From: Flavonifractor sp. An100
Lineage (GTDB): Bacteria; Bacillota; Clostridia; Oscillospirales; Oscillospiraceae
DNA: 64,000 bases
Direction of reading: 5' to 3'
NCBI RefSeq assembly: GCF_002161175.1
Contig: NZ_NFMA01000009.1
Coordinates: 32,900-96,899 of the forward strand
Shown in pieces: positions 1 to 8,279 of this stretch. Position numbers and translations under genes: made by a program. Each line of letters starts with the position of its first letter. The first letter of the stretch is position 1. The notes under the pieces were generated by a model that saw only the letters and a list, made by a program, of their open reading frames with translations, had not been told where the DNA came from and did not search any database.

Positions 1-315
1 ATGGAGGGCCGGCGTTTTGGGGTCTCCGCCGAACAGCTGCTGGATGATGGAGAGTTTTTGGGGATCGGTGATGGAGAAGATGTACTTTCCTTCCCCCTCC
101 GGCACGCGGTCAAAGGAGAGTTTAAATGCCTTTTTTAATATTAGAGGGAGCCGCTGGGCAAACGCTGCGCTCTCTGTAATGATGCGCACCTCCCCAGCAG
201 AAAAGGTATTGCTGTAAAGGAAAATACCATAACACTCCGCCTGAGCACAACACTTTCGGCTATGTGGAGCCCGACACAGCTCCGCTTTCACTTCTCCGGC
301 AAAGGACATGGTCAT
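1..315 (-). CDS. whiA: WhiA, N-terminal part (cut by window edge)
   Basis: DNA-binding protein WhiA, which in Gram-positive bacteria affects division and, in Streptomyces, sporulation. Only the first 105 residues are present; the rest lies beyond base 1. The opening (SFAGEVKAELCR, then KCCAQAECYGIFL) matches the conserved start of WhiA, which leads into a degenerate LAGLIDADG homing-endonuclease fold; the C-terminal helix-turn-helix is not visible. The ATG at 315 overlaps the yvcK stop codon as ATGA, so the two are translationally coupled; a second ATG lies two codons in. The order rapZ-yvcK-whiA is the classic Firmicute arrangement and supports the call. Confidence 0.9.
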   Translation of the reverse strand, partial: MTMSFAGEVKAELCRAPHSRKCCAQAECYGIFLYSNTFSAGEVRIITESAAFAQRLPLILKKAFKLSFDRVPEGEGKYIFSITDPQKLSIIQQLFGGDPKTPALH

Positions 316-1358
316 TCCTCCAAAATGTACCGGCGCTCTCCATGGAAAATCCGCACCGCTCTGCGGCGGTAGATCTCCAACAGAGTGGCCGCCAGCTTAT
401 CGGGATCATGGCGGGCAAAGTTTCCGCCCTCAGAGGCCACCGGACGCTCTACCAGTTCCAGCCCCATGGCAGTAACCCGTTCCCGGTCCACCACCAGAGG
501 GGCTGCATCCTCTTCCCGGTAGCGCTCCACCAGCCCCGGATGAACGGGGGCGGAGTTGGCCAGGCACAAATCCAACATTCCGGGCGCTCCATGGTCTAGG
601 AGGGCCTCCAAATGGTCGGCGGCCGTATACCCCTCGGTCTCCCCTTCCTGGGTCATGATATTGCACACATAGATCTTGGGAGCTGGAGACTGGGCAATGG
701 CCTGAGCCACTCCATCTACCAACAGGTTGGGAATCACGCTGGTATAGAGACTGCCCGGTCCCAGAACGATCAAATCGGCCTCCCCAATGGCTTCTAAAGC
801 GGCAGGCAAAGGGGCGGGACGCTGAGGGATCAGGGCCACCCGGGCAATCCGGCAGTCCTGTTCCTTTTTAAAGCTGTAGATTTTTGACTCGCCAACCACT
901 CGGGTACCATTTTCAAACACAGCCTCCAGCTGAACATCAGCACTGGTCACCGGAATGACCCGGCCAGTGATGGCCAGCACTTGGCTCATTTGGCTGACCG
1001 CCTCCTCAAAGGAACCGGTTACCCCATTCAAAGCGGCCAAAATCAAATTGCCGAAGGACTGCCCTGCCAGCGAACCCTCTGTGAAACGATACGTCAGCAG
1101 GCGCTGCATAATAGGCTCTGTATTGGCCAACGCCTCCATACAGTGCCGAATATCGCCGGGGGGCGGCATTCCAATATCCCGGCGCAGCATGCCGGACCCA
1201 CCCCCGTCGTCCGCTACCGTGACGATGGCAGTGAGATTTTTTGTGTATTTCTTCAATCCCCGCAGCATAGTGGAAAGCCCCGTTCCACCACCCACGGCTA
1301 CAATTTTTGGCCCTCGCTCCCACTGCTGGAGATTCGGGAGGTTTTCCATCATAGACAT
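312..1358 (-). CDS. yvcK: YvcK/CofD-like gluconeogenesis factor
   Basis: 348-residue member of the YvcK (2-phospho-L-lactate transferase-like) family. In Bacillus it binds UDP-sugars and is needed for normal cell-wall synthesis and shape on gluconeogenic carbon sources. Visible: the Rossmann-like start VAVGGGTGLSTMLRGLK (about residues 20-36), the conserved VTVADDGGGSGMLRRD (about 46-61) and LGPGSLYTSVIPNLL (about 198-212). It lies 27 bases after rapZ and overlaps whiA by 4 bases. The start is slightly uncertain: an ATG two codons later (1352) has better spacing from AAAGGA. Confidence 0.93.
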   Translation of the reverse strand: MSMMENLPNLQQWERGPKIVAVGGGTGLSTMLRGLKKYTKNLTAIVTVADDGGGSGMLRRDIGMPPPGDIRHCMEALANTEPIMQRLLTYRFTEGSLAGQSFGNLILAALNGVTGSFEEAVSQMSQVLAITGRVIPVTSADVQLEAVFENGTRVVGESKIYSFKKEQDCRIARVALIPQRPAPLPAALEAIGEADLIVLGPGSLYTSVIPNLLVDGVAQAIAQSPAPKIYVCNIMTQEGETEGYTAADHLEALLDHGAPGMLDLCLANSAPVHPGLVERYREEDAAPLVVDRERVTAMGLELVERPVASEGGNFARHDPDKLAATLLEIYRRRAVRIFHGERRYILEE

Positions 1359-1385
1359 GTTCCTTTCTTTTCACGGAGACTGCAC

Positions 1386-2249
1386 TCAATTCCGCCCCAG
1401 GTCCCGGTGGCTCTCCACCACCGGCCACCCCCCCTGGCGAATCTGTTCCGTCAAATCGTGGGCAATGGCCACCGAGCGGTGATGTCCGCCGGTACAGCCA
1501 ATGGCGATCACCAAGGAGGTCTTGCCCTCCTCCTCATACTTCGGAAGCAGCCAGCAGACAAAATCGGTCAGCCGCTTTAAAAACTCTTCTGTCTGGGGAC
1601 TGGAAAATACATAGTCCCGCACACCGGTATCCAGGCCGGTTCGAGGACGCAGTTCCGGTACGTAGTAGGGATTGGGCAGAAACCGCACGTCAAACACCAG
1701 ATCTGCTTCCATTGGCACCCCATGCTTAAAGCCAAAGGAGGTCACCCGCACATCCATCCGTCCCTCGGAGGACCCTCCCTTGGCAAACAGCCGGCGCAGC
1801 TCCCCCTTCAGCTTGGCGGTGGACAAATTACTGGTATCAATGATATATTCCGCCCGTTCCCGCAACGGGGCGAGCATCTCCCGCTCCATCTGGATGGCTT
1901 GCTCCAGGCTGTCACACTCTTCCGCCAAGGGGTGGCTACGCCGGGTCTCTTTATAGCGCTTGATGATCACTCCGTCAGATGCCTCCATAAACAGGATGCG
2001 GTAGGAGCATTTCATCGCTTTTAGATCATCCAGTGCCCGAAACAAACTGTCAAATTTTGTCCCGCTGCGGATGTCAGAGACCAGCACTACCCGGTCATAT
2101 TCCCCCGCTCCCGCCATGCCCAACTCTGCAAATTTGGGAATCAGCGGCGCAGGCAAATTGTCTACACAAAAAAAGTCCATATCCTCCATAATGGAGGCCG
2201 CCTTACTCTTCCCTGCCCCAGACAGGCCGGAAATGATCACAAATTCCAT
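1386..2249 (-). CDS. rapZ: RapZ family nucleotide-binding protein
   Basis: 287-residue RapZ/YvcJ protein. The N-terminal P-loop GLSGAGKS (residues 8-15) sits in an NTPase domain. The C-terminal domain carries IAIGCTGGHHRSVAIA, the family signature that in E. coli RapZ belongs to the domain sensing glucosamine-6-phosphate and binding small RNAs; in Firmicutes the role is less clear and it binds nucleotides. It follows murB by about 58 bases and precedes yvcK. Its closeness to hprK, a ROK sugar kinase and murB fits a link between sugar status and wall precursor synthesis. Confidence 0.95.
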   Translation of the reverse strand: MEFVIISGLSGAGKSKAASIMEDMDFFCVDNLPAPLIPKFAELGMAGAGEYDRVVLVSDIRSGTKFDSLFRALDDLKAMKCSYRILFMEASDGVIIKRYKETRRSHPLAEECDSLEQAIQMEREMLAPLRERAEYIIDTSNLSTAKLKGELRRLFAKGGSSEGRMDVRVTSFGFKHGVPMEADLVFDVRFLPNPYYVPELRPRTGLDTGVRDYVFSSPQTEEFLKRLTDFVCWLLPKYEEEGKTSLVIAIGCTGGHHRSVAIAHDLTEQIRQGGWPVVESHRDLGRN

Positions 2250-2307
2250 GGTTGCTTCCCTCTCCCTGGGTCTATATTCTCTCTTTCTACACCAAAAGGC
2301 AGTTCGA

Positions 2308-3213
2308 TCAGCGCAGCACCTTGACCTCCATCTCCAGCATCACACCGGTATGGGCAAATACCCGCTCCTTTACCTGCTCCACCAAGGCCAGTATGTCCCC
2401 ACAGGTGGCCCCTCCCCGGTTGATGACAAACCCTGCGTGCTTTTCTGACACCTGGGCACCGCCAACCGTAAAGCCCTTCAGGCCGCACTCCTGAATCAGG
2501 GCTCCGGCAAAGTGGCCGGCTGGACGTTTAAACATAGAGCCTGCACTGGGATATTCCAGGGGCTGCTTAGACTGGCGCTGCTGGGCCAACTCCGCCATTC
2601 GGGCAGAGATAGACTCCGTTTCCCCCTTCTCCAGCTCCAGGCGGGCCCCAAGAATCATACGGCTGCCGTCGGAGAAGGCACTGTGGCGGTATCCGAAGTC
2701 AAACTCCTCTACCCGCTCCACCTGGCCGGATTTGGTCAGGCAGGTAACTTCCCGCACCACCTGGGCCATTTCTCCCCCATAGGCACCCGCGTTCATGGTC
2801 ACCGCTCCTCCCAGAGAGCCAGGGATCCCATGGGCAAATTCCAATCCCGTCAGCCCCAGGTCCCGGGCAGTCATGGCCAGACGGGCCAGAGAAATACCGC
2901 TGTCCGCCAGCAGCGTTGTGCCTTTCGCCTGACAACCACACAAACCGGGCGTGGAGCGGATCAGAAACCGGTCCACGCCCTCATCCGCCACCAACAGATT
3001 GGAGCCGTTGCCCATAAAAAAGGGCTCAATACCCAGCTCTGCGGCCGTTTCCACCGCCGCGGCCGCCTCCTGTATGGTCTTGGGCAGCGCCATTAGGGCG
3101 GCCGGTCCTCCTACTCGAAAGGAAGTATACCGGGACATGGGCTCATTTGCCCGAAGGTCCAGATCCGGACACCGGTTGGACAGTACCTGTTTCAGTTGCT
3201 CTATCCGCTCCAT
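2308..3213 (-). CDS. murB: UDP-N-acetylenolpyruvoylglucosamine reductase MurB
   Basis: NADPH- and FAD-dependent reductase that completes UDP-N-acetylmuramic acid for peptidoglycan synthesis. About 301 residues, the length of the short (type II) MurB proteins. Motifs: TSFRVGGPAALMALP and GNGSNLLVADEG for FAD, GIPGSLGGAVTMNAGAYGGE, and the catalytic serine in PSAGSMFKRP. I chose the ATG at 3213 because GGAGG lies 5 bases upstream; the ATG at 3225 lacks a ribosome binding site. A separate promoter (-10 at 3253-3258) probably starts the murB-rapZ-yvcK-whiA transcript. Confidence 0.95.
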   Translation of the reverse strand: MERIEQLKQVLSNRCPDLDLRANEPMSRYTSFRVGGPAALMALPKTIQEAAAAVETAAELGIEPFFMGNGSNLLVADEGVDRFLIRSTPGLCGCQAKGTTLLADSGISLARLAMTARDLGLTGLEFAHGIPGSLGGAVTMNAGAYGGEMAQVVREVTCLTKSGQVERVEEFDFGYRHSAFSDGSRMILGARLELEKGETESISARMAELAQQRQSKQPLEYPSAGSMFKRPAGHFAGALIQECGLKGFTVGGAQVSEKHAGFVINRGGATCGDILALVEQVKERVFAHTGVMLEMEVKVLR

Positions 3214-3252
3214 AAGGGCCTCCATTTTCTGACTTCGGAATTACTTGGTACG

Positions 3253-3281
3253 ATTATAGCAAAACTTTTGGGAAAATAGAA
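3253..3281 (-). promoter_or_regulatory. Candidate sigma-A promoter for murB-rapZ-yvcK-whiA
   Basis: A perfect -10 TATAAT (3253-3258) with a weak -35 TTCTAT (3276-3281) at 17 bp spacing. It lies between the terminator of the ROK kinase gene and murB, where a start point is expected. Confidence 0.5.
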
Positions 3282-3290
3282 TAGGAAATT

Positions 3291-3323
3291 CAGAAGGCGG
3301 AGGCACCCGTCCTCCGCCTTCTG
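3291..3323 (-). terminator. Intrinsic terminator after the ROK kinase gene
   Basis: A 13-bp inverted repeat (CAGAAGGCGGAGG) with a 7-base loop lies just after the ROK kinase stop. The T-run is better on the plus strand (GTTTTC) than on the minus strand, so termination in the gene's own direction may be incomplete. Confidence 0.6.
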
Positions 3324-3341
3324 TTTTCTACATCCTTCCAG

Positions 3342-4298
3342 TTACAGCAGATGGCACAGCAATGCTGCCCCTACCACTCCTGCATCATTTCCCAGGGCCG
3401 CACGCACCAGACGGACCGGGGTATTCTTGTCATAGGTGCCGTTTTTAACTCGCTCCCGCACCGGCTCCAGCAGCCAGGCGTCATCGGCATTGCTGATTCC
3501 GCCTCCTAGACAGATAACCTGGGGCTGGAGGACATTGACCAGATTAATCAGCCCCAGCGACAGGCCCTCCCAGTACCGCTCCAGGACCCGTCTGGCCGCC
3601 TCGTCCCCCTGGGCCGCCCCCTGGAATGGGGTCCGCCCCTGGACCTGGGCCAAGTCTCCCTGGCAAATCTGCCACAGCAGGCTGTCCGGGCACCGTTCCA
3701 TCTCCTCCCGCGTCATGCGGATCAGAGCGGTGGCAGAACCGTACTGCTCCCAACAGCCCCGGTTTCCACAGCCGCACAGCTGGCCACCTGGATAAATCAC
3801 CATGTGACCGACCTCCATACCGGAGTTAGCGCAGCCGGTGAACAGCTTCCCATCCACCACCATGCCCCCTCCGATTCCGGTTCCCAAGGTAATCACCACC
3901 GCGGGACTACAGCCCTTTGCAGCCCCCGCCCAGTATTCTCCGATGGCAGCACAGTTGGCATCGTTGCCCAGATAAACCGGAACATTCCACTTGCTCTGGA
4001 AGCGGGCACGGAAGGGGGTATCCCGGAAGGGCATGTTGGCCGTCTGGACCACCACACCGGTTTTATTATCCACTAGGCCCGGGATTCCTACCCCTACCGC
4101 CTGGATTTCCTCCGGTCTCTTCCCTCCCTGCTCACAGGCCTGCTGTGCCAGCTGGGCAACCTCATCACACAGCTGCTCGGCCGAGTGGGAACGGTCCACA
4201 GGACGGCTCACTTTATTTAAAATAGTACCCTCCCGGTCCACCAGGCCAGCTACCAGGTTGGTTCCGCCTACATCTACGCCGATATAATACATGGTCAC
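3342..4298 (-). CDS. glcK: ROK family sugar kinase, probable glucokinase
   Basis: 318-residue ROK kinase, probably phosphorylating glucose with ATP. The phosphate-binding IGVDVGGTNLVAGLVD opens the protein, LGNDANCAAIGE carries the likely catalytic aspartate, and CGCGNRGCWEQ is the zinc-binding ROK signature typical of GlcK-type enzymes. The start is a GTG at 4298 overlapping the hprK stop (GTGA), with an ATG two codons later. Co-transcription with HPr kinase ties it to carbon catabolite control. Substrate is inferred; ROK members also act on N-acetylmannosamine, fructose or allose. Confidence 0.85.
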   Translation of the reverse strand: MTMYYIGVDVGGTNLVAGLVDREGTILNKVSRPVDRSHSAEQLCDEVAQLAQQACEQGGKRPEEIQAVGVGIPGLVDNKTGVVVQTANMPFRDTPFRARFQSKWNVPVYLGNDANCAAIGEYWAGAAKGCSPAVVITLGTGIGGGMVVDGKLFTGCANSGMEVGHMVIYPGGQLCGCGNRGCWEQYGSATALIRMTREEMERCPDSLLWQICQGDLAQVQGRTPFQGAAQGDEAARRVLERYWEGLSLGLINLVNVLQPQVICLGGGISNADDAWLLEPVRERVKNGTYDKNTPVRLVRAALGNDAGVVGAALLCHLL

Positions 4299-5251
4299 GC
4301 TTCTCCTTCGTTCCCCATCATTTTTTCAAAGTGTTCATCCATTCGCCGGGTCAGCTCCAGGGCAGCGTTGTGGCCCATCTTCCGGTTGCGGTTGTTCATC
4401 GCCGCCACCTCCACAATACTGGCCAGATTCCGGCCGGGCTTGACCGGAATGGTGATGGAGGGCACTTTGACGCCTAGAATCTCTGTCTGGGCAGATTCCA
4501 GACCCAAACGGTCATAGACCGCCTCATCGTTCCAAGGCTCCAGCCGGATGACCAGGTGGATTTCCTGCTTAATTTTGATGGCTCCCATACCAAACAGGCG
4601 CCGGACATCAATGACACCGATGCCCCGCAGCTCCATATAGTGACGGATGAGCTCAGGAGCCGTGGCTTCCAGCGTGCCATGGTTGGTCTCCCGGATCTCC
4701 ACCGCGTCGTCGGCAATGATCCGGTGGCCGCGCTTAATGAGCTCAATGGCCACTTCGCTCTTGCCTACCCCGGATTCTCCCTGGAGCAGCACGCCCTCAC
4801 CGTAAATTTCCATCATCACACCAGAGCGGGTAATTCGGGGTGCCAGTTGGTTATATAGGCTGCCAATCAGCGCACTCATAAACGCGGAGGTCTGGGCCTT
4901 GGTGCGCAGAATCGTCCGCCCGTGCTCCCGGGCTGCGTCCAGACACTCGGGGTAGGCATCCAGCTCCCGGGTAATAATCACAGCGGGCACCGGATAGGAC
5001 AACAGCCGGTCAAACCGTTCCCGTCGCTCCTTACTGGACAGTCCCTCCAGATAAGTATGCTCCGTCAAACCGATTAGTAACAGACGTTTGGTATCAAAAT
5101 GTTCAAAAAAACCAGTCAGAGGCAGTCCGGGCCGATTGATGTCCACGGTGCGCAGCGGCACGTTCTCATAGTCGGGTGCGGCACACAGCACCTCCAGATT
5201 AAACTCCCGAATGATCTCACCCAGCTTGACGCTGTACAGACTTTCTGTCAC
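4295..5251 (-). CDS. hprK: HPr kinase/phosphorylase
   Basis: Bifunctional kinase/phosphorylase acting on the regulatory serine of HPr, the central step of catabolite repression in Firmicutes. The N-terminal domain is followed by the P-loop LLQGESGVGKSEVAIEL, then IIADDAVEI and the C-terminal signature region RGIGVIDVRRLFGMGAI. I start it at the GTG at 5251, preceded by GGAAGG at good spacing and matching the usual HprK N-terminus; an alternative GTG at 5281 adds ten residues. It has its own promoter and overlaps the ROK kinase. Its likely substrate, HPr, is encoded at 25.0-25.3 kb. Confidence 0.95.
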   Translation of the reverse strand: MTESLYSVKLGEIIREFNLEVLCAAPDYENVPLRTVDINRPGLPLTGFFEHFDTKRLLLIGLTEHTYLEGLSSKERRERFDRLLSYPVPAVIITRELDAYPECLDAAREHGRTILRTKAQTSAFMSALIGSLYNQLAPRITRSGVMMEIYGEGVLLQGESGVGKSEVAIELIKRGHRIIADDAVEIRETNHGTLEATAPELIRHYMELRGIGVIDVRRLFGMGAIKIKQEIHLVIRLEPWNDEAVYDRLGLESAQTEILGVKVPSITIPVKPGRNLASIVEVAAMNNRNRKMGHNAALELTRRMDEHFEKMMGNEGEA

Positions 5252-5315
5252 TTCAATCCCTTCCTTCCCCGCCTTAGGCACACCAGCCTTCTGCGGAACA
5301 TTCCTATTACTTCTT

Positions 5316-5344
5316 AGTATAGACGAACTTCATAGGTTTCGCAA
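5316..5344 (-). promoter_or_regulatory. Sigma-A type promoter for hprK
   Basis: -35 TTGCGA (5339-5344), 17 bp spacer, -10 TATACT (5316-5321), about 65 bases upstream of the chosen hprK start. Confidence 0.7.
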
Positions 5345-5404
5345 GACAAAGCCAAAAGTAGTCCTCTTTTTCTCTCCCCAATTTATAAATTATAAAAAAA
5401 GTTC

Positions 5405-5433
5405 TTGCATTCCGACAAGATTTCTGCTATCAT
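5405..5433 (+). promoter_or_regulatory. Sigma-A type promoter for rpmB
   Basis: -35 TTGCAT (5405-5410), 17 bp spacer, -10 TATCAT (5428-5433), about 50 bases upstream of rpmB, which has an AGGAGG ribosome binding site. Confidence 0.75.
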
Positions 5434-5484
5434 ATCAGTCGAGGCTTTTTTGAAAGCGATTCTCATAGCGAGGAGGTAAGCAAC

Positions 5485-5673
5485 ATGGCCAAATGCGAAT
5501 TCTGCGACAAGGGCGTCACCTTCGGCATCCAGGTTTCCCACTCTCACCGCCGTTCCAACCGCACCTGGAAGCCCAATGTGAAGCGCGTGAAGGCGATCGT
5601 GAAGGGCACCCCCACTCACGTGTACGTCTGCACCAGATGCCTCCGTTCCGGTAAGGTCACCCGCGCTGTGTAA
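5485..5673 (+). CDS. rpmB: Ribosomal protein bL28
   Basis: 62-residue large-subunit ribosomal protein. It has the bL28 core (SHSHRRSNRTWKPNVKRV) and two Cys pairs (CEFC near the start, CTRC near the end) that form a zinc ribbon in the zinc-binding form. It is a single-gene unit with its own promoter and a strong terminator. Confidence 0.96.
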   Translation: MAKCEFCDKGVTFGIQVSHSHRRSNRTWKPNVKRVKAIVKGTPTHVYVCTRCLRSGKVTRAV

Positions 5674-5689
5674 TGGAATATGGCAACTA

Positions 5690-5722
5690 AAAACACCCTG
5701 TGTCTTAGACACAGGGTGTTTT
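5690..5722 (+). terminator. Intrinsic terminator of rpmB
   Basis: Perfect stem AACACCCTGTGTC with a TTAG loop, flanked by A-run and T-run, just after the rpmB stop. Confidence 0.9.
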
Positions 5723-5735
5723 TCCTTTTCTCAGG

Positions 5736-5765
5736 AAAAACCCACCGGCTAAACCGGTGGGTTTT
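5736..5765 (-). terminator. Intrinsic terminator of the yigZ-side genes
   Basis: Stem AAAACCCACCGG / CCGGTGGGTTTT with a 5-base loop and a T-run on the minus strand, right after the yigZ stop. Confidence 0.85.
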
Positions 5766-5769
5766 GAGC

Positions 5770-6411
5770 TTATGATGTCTTTGCCGGTTTCCAGGGAACG
5801 TCCTGAAAGGCCTCCCCTGCTGTCAGCACCTCCACCGTACCCGCCGAGTAGTCCAGTACGTGGGCGGCAAATGCCTCCGCCCGCTCCTCGGGCAGCAGAA
5901 CCGAGAGCACGACGTCGCTGCCGTAGTCCACTTCTTTCACTACTCCGCCGAAGCTCTCCACCTCCCGGCGAATCCCCTCAAACTGGGCGTAGGTACAGGG
6001 CACCTCCTGGGCCACCCACCGGCGCACTACAGAGATACCAGCTGCGTCCAGAGCGTCCTTGGCGCTTTGGGTATAGGCCCGGACCAGTCCGCCTGCTCCC
6101 AGCAGGATCCCTCCAAAATACCGGGTGACCACACAGCAGACGTTGACCACCCCCTCTTTCTGGAACACCCCCAGCATGGGCTGGCCAGCTGTTCCCTGGG
6201 GCTCCCCGTCGTCGGAGTAACGCACCGGACCGTCCTGGATGAGATAACACCAACAGTTATGCCGGGCATCGTAGTACCGCTTCTTGGTCTCCTCGATCCG
6301 GGCCCGGGCCTCCTCCTCGCTTTCCACGCGCCAGACCTGGCCGATAAAACGGGAGCGCTTTTCCACCAGCTCAGTCTGACTGCTTCCGGTGGGGATATAA
6401 TATTCTGTCAT
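5770..6411 (-). CDS. yigZ: YigZ/IMPACT family protein (UPF0029)
   Basis: About 213 residues. It has the N-terminal UPF0029 domain with CWCYLIQDGPVRYSDDGEPQ and VTRYFGGILLGAGGLVRAY, then a C-terminal ferredoxin-like DUF1949 domain. The family is related to eukaryotic IMPACT, which modulates translation control; the bacterial function is unsettled. I chose the ATG at 6411, which has AAGAAGGG 9 bases upstream; the ATG at 6420 touches that site. Confidence 0.9.
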   Translation of the reverse strand: MTEYYIPTGSSQTELVEKRSRFIGQVWRVESEEEARARIEETKKRYYDARHNCWCYLIQDGPVRYSDDGEPQGTAGQPMLGVFQKEGVVNVCCVVTRYFGGILLGAGGLVRAYTQSAKDALDAAGISVVRRWVAQEVPCTYAQFEGIRREVESFGGVVKEVDYGSDVVLSVLLPEERAEAFAAHVLDYSAGTVEVLTAGEAFQDVPWKPAKTS

Positions 6412-6426
6412 GGGACACATCCCTTC

Positions 6427-6963
6427 TTAGCCTCGGCGGCTCATCCAATCCTCCCTGGTGATAACATAAAAACGGGCCGGTTTTTCCTTTCCAGTGGGCT
6501 CATCCAAAACAAGGGCCTCCATCTGGAATCGCAGGCCGCTTTTTTCGATCACACGGCGGGAGCGGTGGTTTTCCGTATAGTGACTGCACCACACCGACGC
6601 AAACTCAAGCTCCTCAAAGCCCAGCCGGAGCAGCACCTCCATCGCCTCCCCCATCAGACCCCGCCCCCAAAAATCCGGGTGCAGGGAATAGCCGATCTCC
6701 CCGTCAGGGGCAGGAAATTCCGGACGGTGACGGCCGGTGTACCCGGCTGAACCAATCACCCGCCCGGACTGCCGGTCCACCACGGCAAATACATTGGGGG
6801 CGGAAAACACCGTTTGAATGATCTCCAGGCTCTCCGCCTGGCTTTTGTGGGGAGACCACCCAGCCGCCGGCCCCACCCTTGGGTCCTTGGCGTAGTCGTA
6901 CAGTTCCCCTTTGTCCTCGGGTACAAAGGGCCGCAGAAGCAGCCGGGGGGTATCCAAGTTCAT
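6427..6963 (-). CDS. GNAT family N-acetyltransferase (RimJ/RimL type)
   Basis: 178-residue GNAT protein. It begins TPRLLLRPFVPEDKGELYDYA as RimJ/RimL-like enzymes do, has VIGSAGYTGR in the central sheet, the acetyl-CoA loop region GYSLHPDFWGRGLMGEAM, and SHYTENHRSRRVIEKSGL near the end. The ATG at 6963 is one base after the hflX stop, implying coupling. The acetylated substrate (ribosomal protein N-terminus, antibiotic or small molecule) cannot be told. Confidence 0.85.
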   Translation of the reverse strand: MNLDTPRLLLRPFVPEDKGELYDYAKDPRVGPAAGWSPHKSQAESLEIIQTVFSAPNVFAVVDRQSGRVIGSAGYTGRHRPEFPAPDGEIGYSLHPDFWGRGLMGEAMEVLLRLGFEELEFASVWCSHYTENHRSRRVIEKSGLRFQMEALVLDEPTGKEKPARFYVITREDWMSRRG

Positions 6964-6964
6964 C

Positions 6965-8254
6965 TCATTCCTCCCAGGGCTCCCGGTGGGGCTTCCAGCC
7001 CTCCACCAGCTCGCCCAGCTGACCAATCACTTTAGGTGTACAGACGGCCACTACGTCGATGGTCTGGGCGTAGTCCACCTTTTCCACCTTGGCCTCCTGG
7101 TACAGCTTGTCCAGCAGGCCGCCTTTGTCATAGGGCAGATGGATGGTCACACGCTTGGCTCCGTTGTCCAGCACCTGTCCAATGGCCTTGAGCAGATCGG
7201 GCAATCCCTCCCCCGTCTTGGCCGAAATGGACACTCGTCCCTCTCCGTGGGGACGGATATCGCTGTCCCAGCAGTCGCACTTGTTGTACACCTCAATGCG
7301 CGGGGTCCGGTCCGCTCCCAGCTCATGGATCAGCTGATCCACCACCGCCGCCTGCTCCCGCCACTCCTCATTGGATGCGTCAATCACATGGAGCAGCAGA
7401 TCGGCAAAAGACAGCTCCTCCAGGGTGGCTTTGAAAGCCTCCACCAGGTGGTGGGGCAGCTTGCGGATAAAGCCTACGGTGTCTGACAGCAGCACAGTGC
7501 AGGTGTCGGAAATCTCCAGGGTACGAGTGGTGGTGTCCAGGGTATCAAAGAGCCGGTTGTTGGCTGGAATGTCCGCCCCGGTCAGCTTATTTAATAAGGT
7601 AGACTTGCCCGCATTAGTGTAGCCCACAATAGCTACCACCGGCACTTCATTTTTGATCCGGCGCTCCCGCTGAGTGGCCCGAACCCGACGGACCTCCTTC
7701 AGCTCCGCTTCTAGCTTGGAAATTTTCCGGCGAATGTGGCGGCGGTCGGTCTCCAACTGGGTCTCGCCAGGTCCCCGGGTGCCGATGGCGCCCTCCTGGC
7801 GCTCCAGGTGGGTCCACATGCCCAGCAGCCGGGGCAGCAGATACTTGTACTGGGCCAGCTCCACTTGCAGCCGCCCCTCTCGGGTCCGGGCCCGCTGGGC
7901 AAAAATGTCCAGAATCAGGGCAGAGCGGTCCAGAACCTGGACCTTCAGCTCTTCACTGAGAACCCGCTGCTGGGAGGGCGAGAGGGCGTTGTCAAAGATG
8001 ACCATATCCGCGTCCATAGCTTTCACCAGGTCCTTGACCTCGGCCACCTTTCCCTCCCCAATGAAGGTGCGGGGGTCGGGGCTGTCCTTGGACTGCAGCA
8101 CCATCCCCACGCTCTCCCCCCCTGCCGTCTCCAGCAGAGCAGCAAGTTCCTCCATGGTGGCCTCAGTGGCATTTTCATCCCGGTCCAGGCTGAAGGCATT
8201 CAGTCCCACCAGCACCGCGCGGTTGATTTGTTGTTTTATATTCTGTTCGGTCAT
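6965..8254 (-). CDS. hflX: GTPase HflX
   Basis: 429-residue ribosome-associated GTPase that splits stalled ribosomes under stress. The N-terminal nucleotide-binding HflX domain (about 1-190) includes GEGKVAEVKDLV and a coiled stretch. The G domain has GYTNAGKSTLLN (G1), DTVGFIRKLPH (G3) and YNKCD (G4). An AGGAGAACTGA ribosome binding site precedes the ATG. Confidence 0.95.
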   Translation of the reverse strand: MTEQNIKQQINRAVLVGLNAFSLDRDENATEATMEELAALLETAGGESVGMVLQSKDSPDPRTFIGEGKVAEVKDLVKAMDADMVIFDNALSPSQQRVLSEELKVQVLDRSALILDIFAQRARTREGRLQVELAQYKYLLPRLLGMWTHLERQEGAIGTRGPGETQLETDRRHIRRKISKLEAELKEVRRVRATQRERRIKNEVPVVAIVGYTNAGKSTLLNKLTGADIPANNRLFDTLDTTTRTLEISDTCTVLLSDTVGFIRKLPHHLVEAFKATLEELSFADLLLHVIDASNEEWREQAAVVDQLIHELGADRTPRIEVYNKCDCWDSDIRPHGEGRVSISAKTGEGLPDLLKAIGQVLDNGAKRVTIHLPYDKGGLLDKLYQEAKVEKVDYAQTIDVVAVCTPKVIGQLGELVEGWKPHREPWEE

Positions 8255-8279
8255 TCAGTTCTCCTAACAGATCGGGAGA

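Noticed and set aside
5445..5465. Catabolite-responsive (cre) site near rpmB
   Set aside because: TGAAAGCGATTCTCA looks similar at first, but the 3' half does not align with the cre symmetry, and rpmB is not a plausible target.
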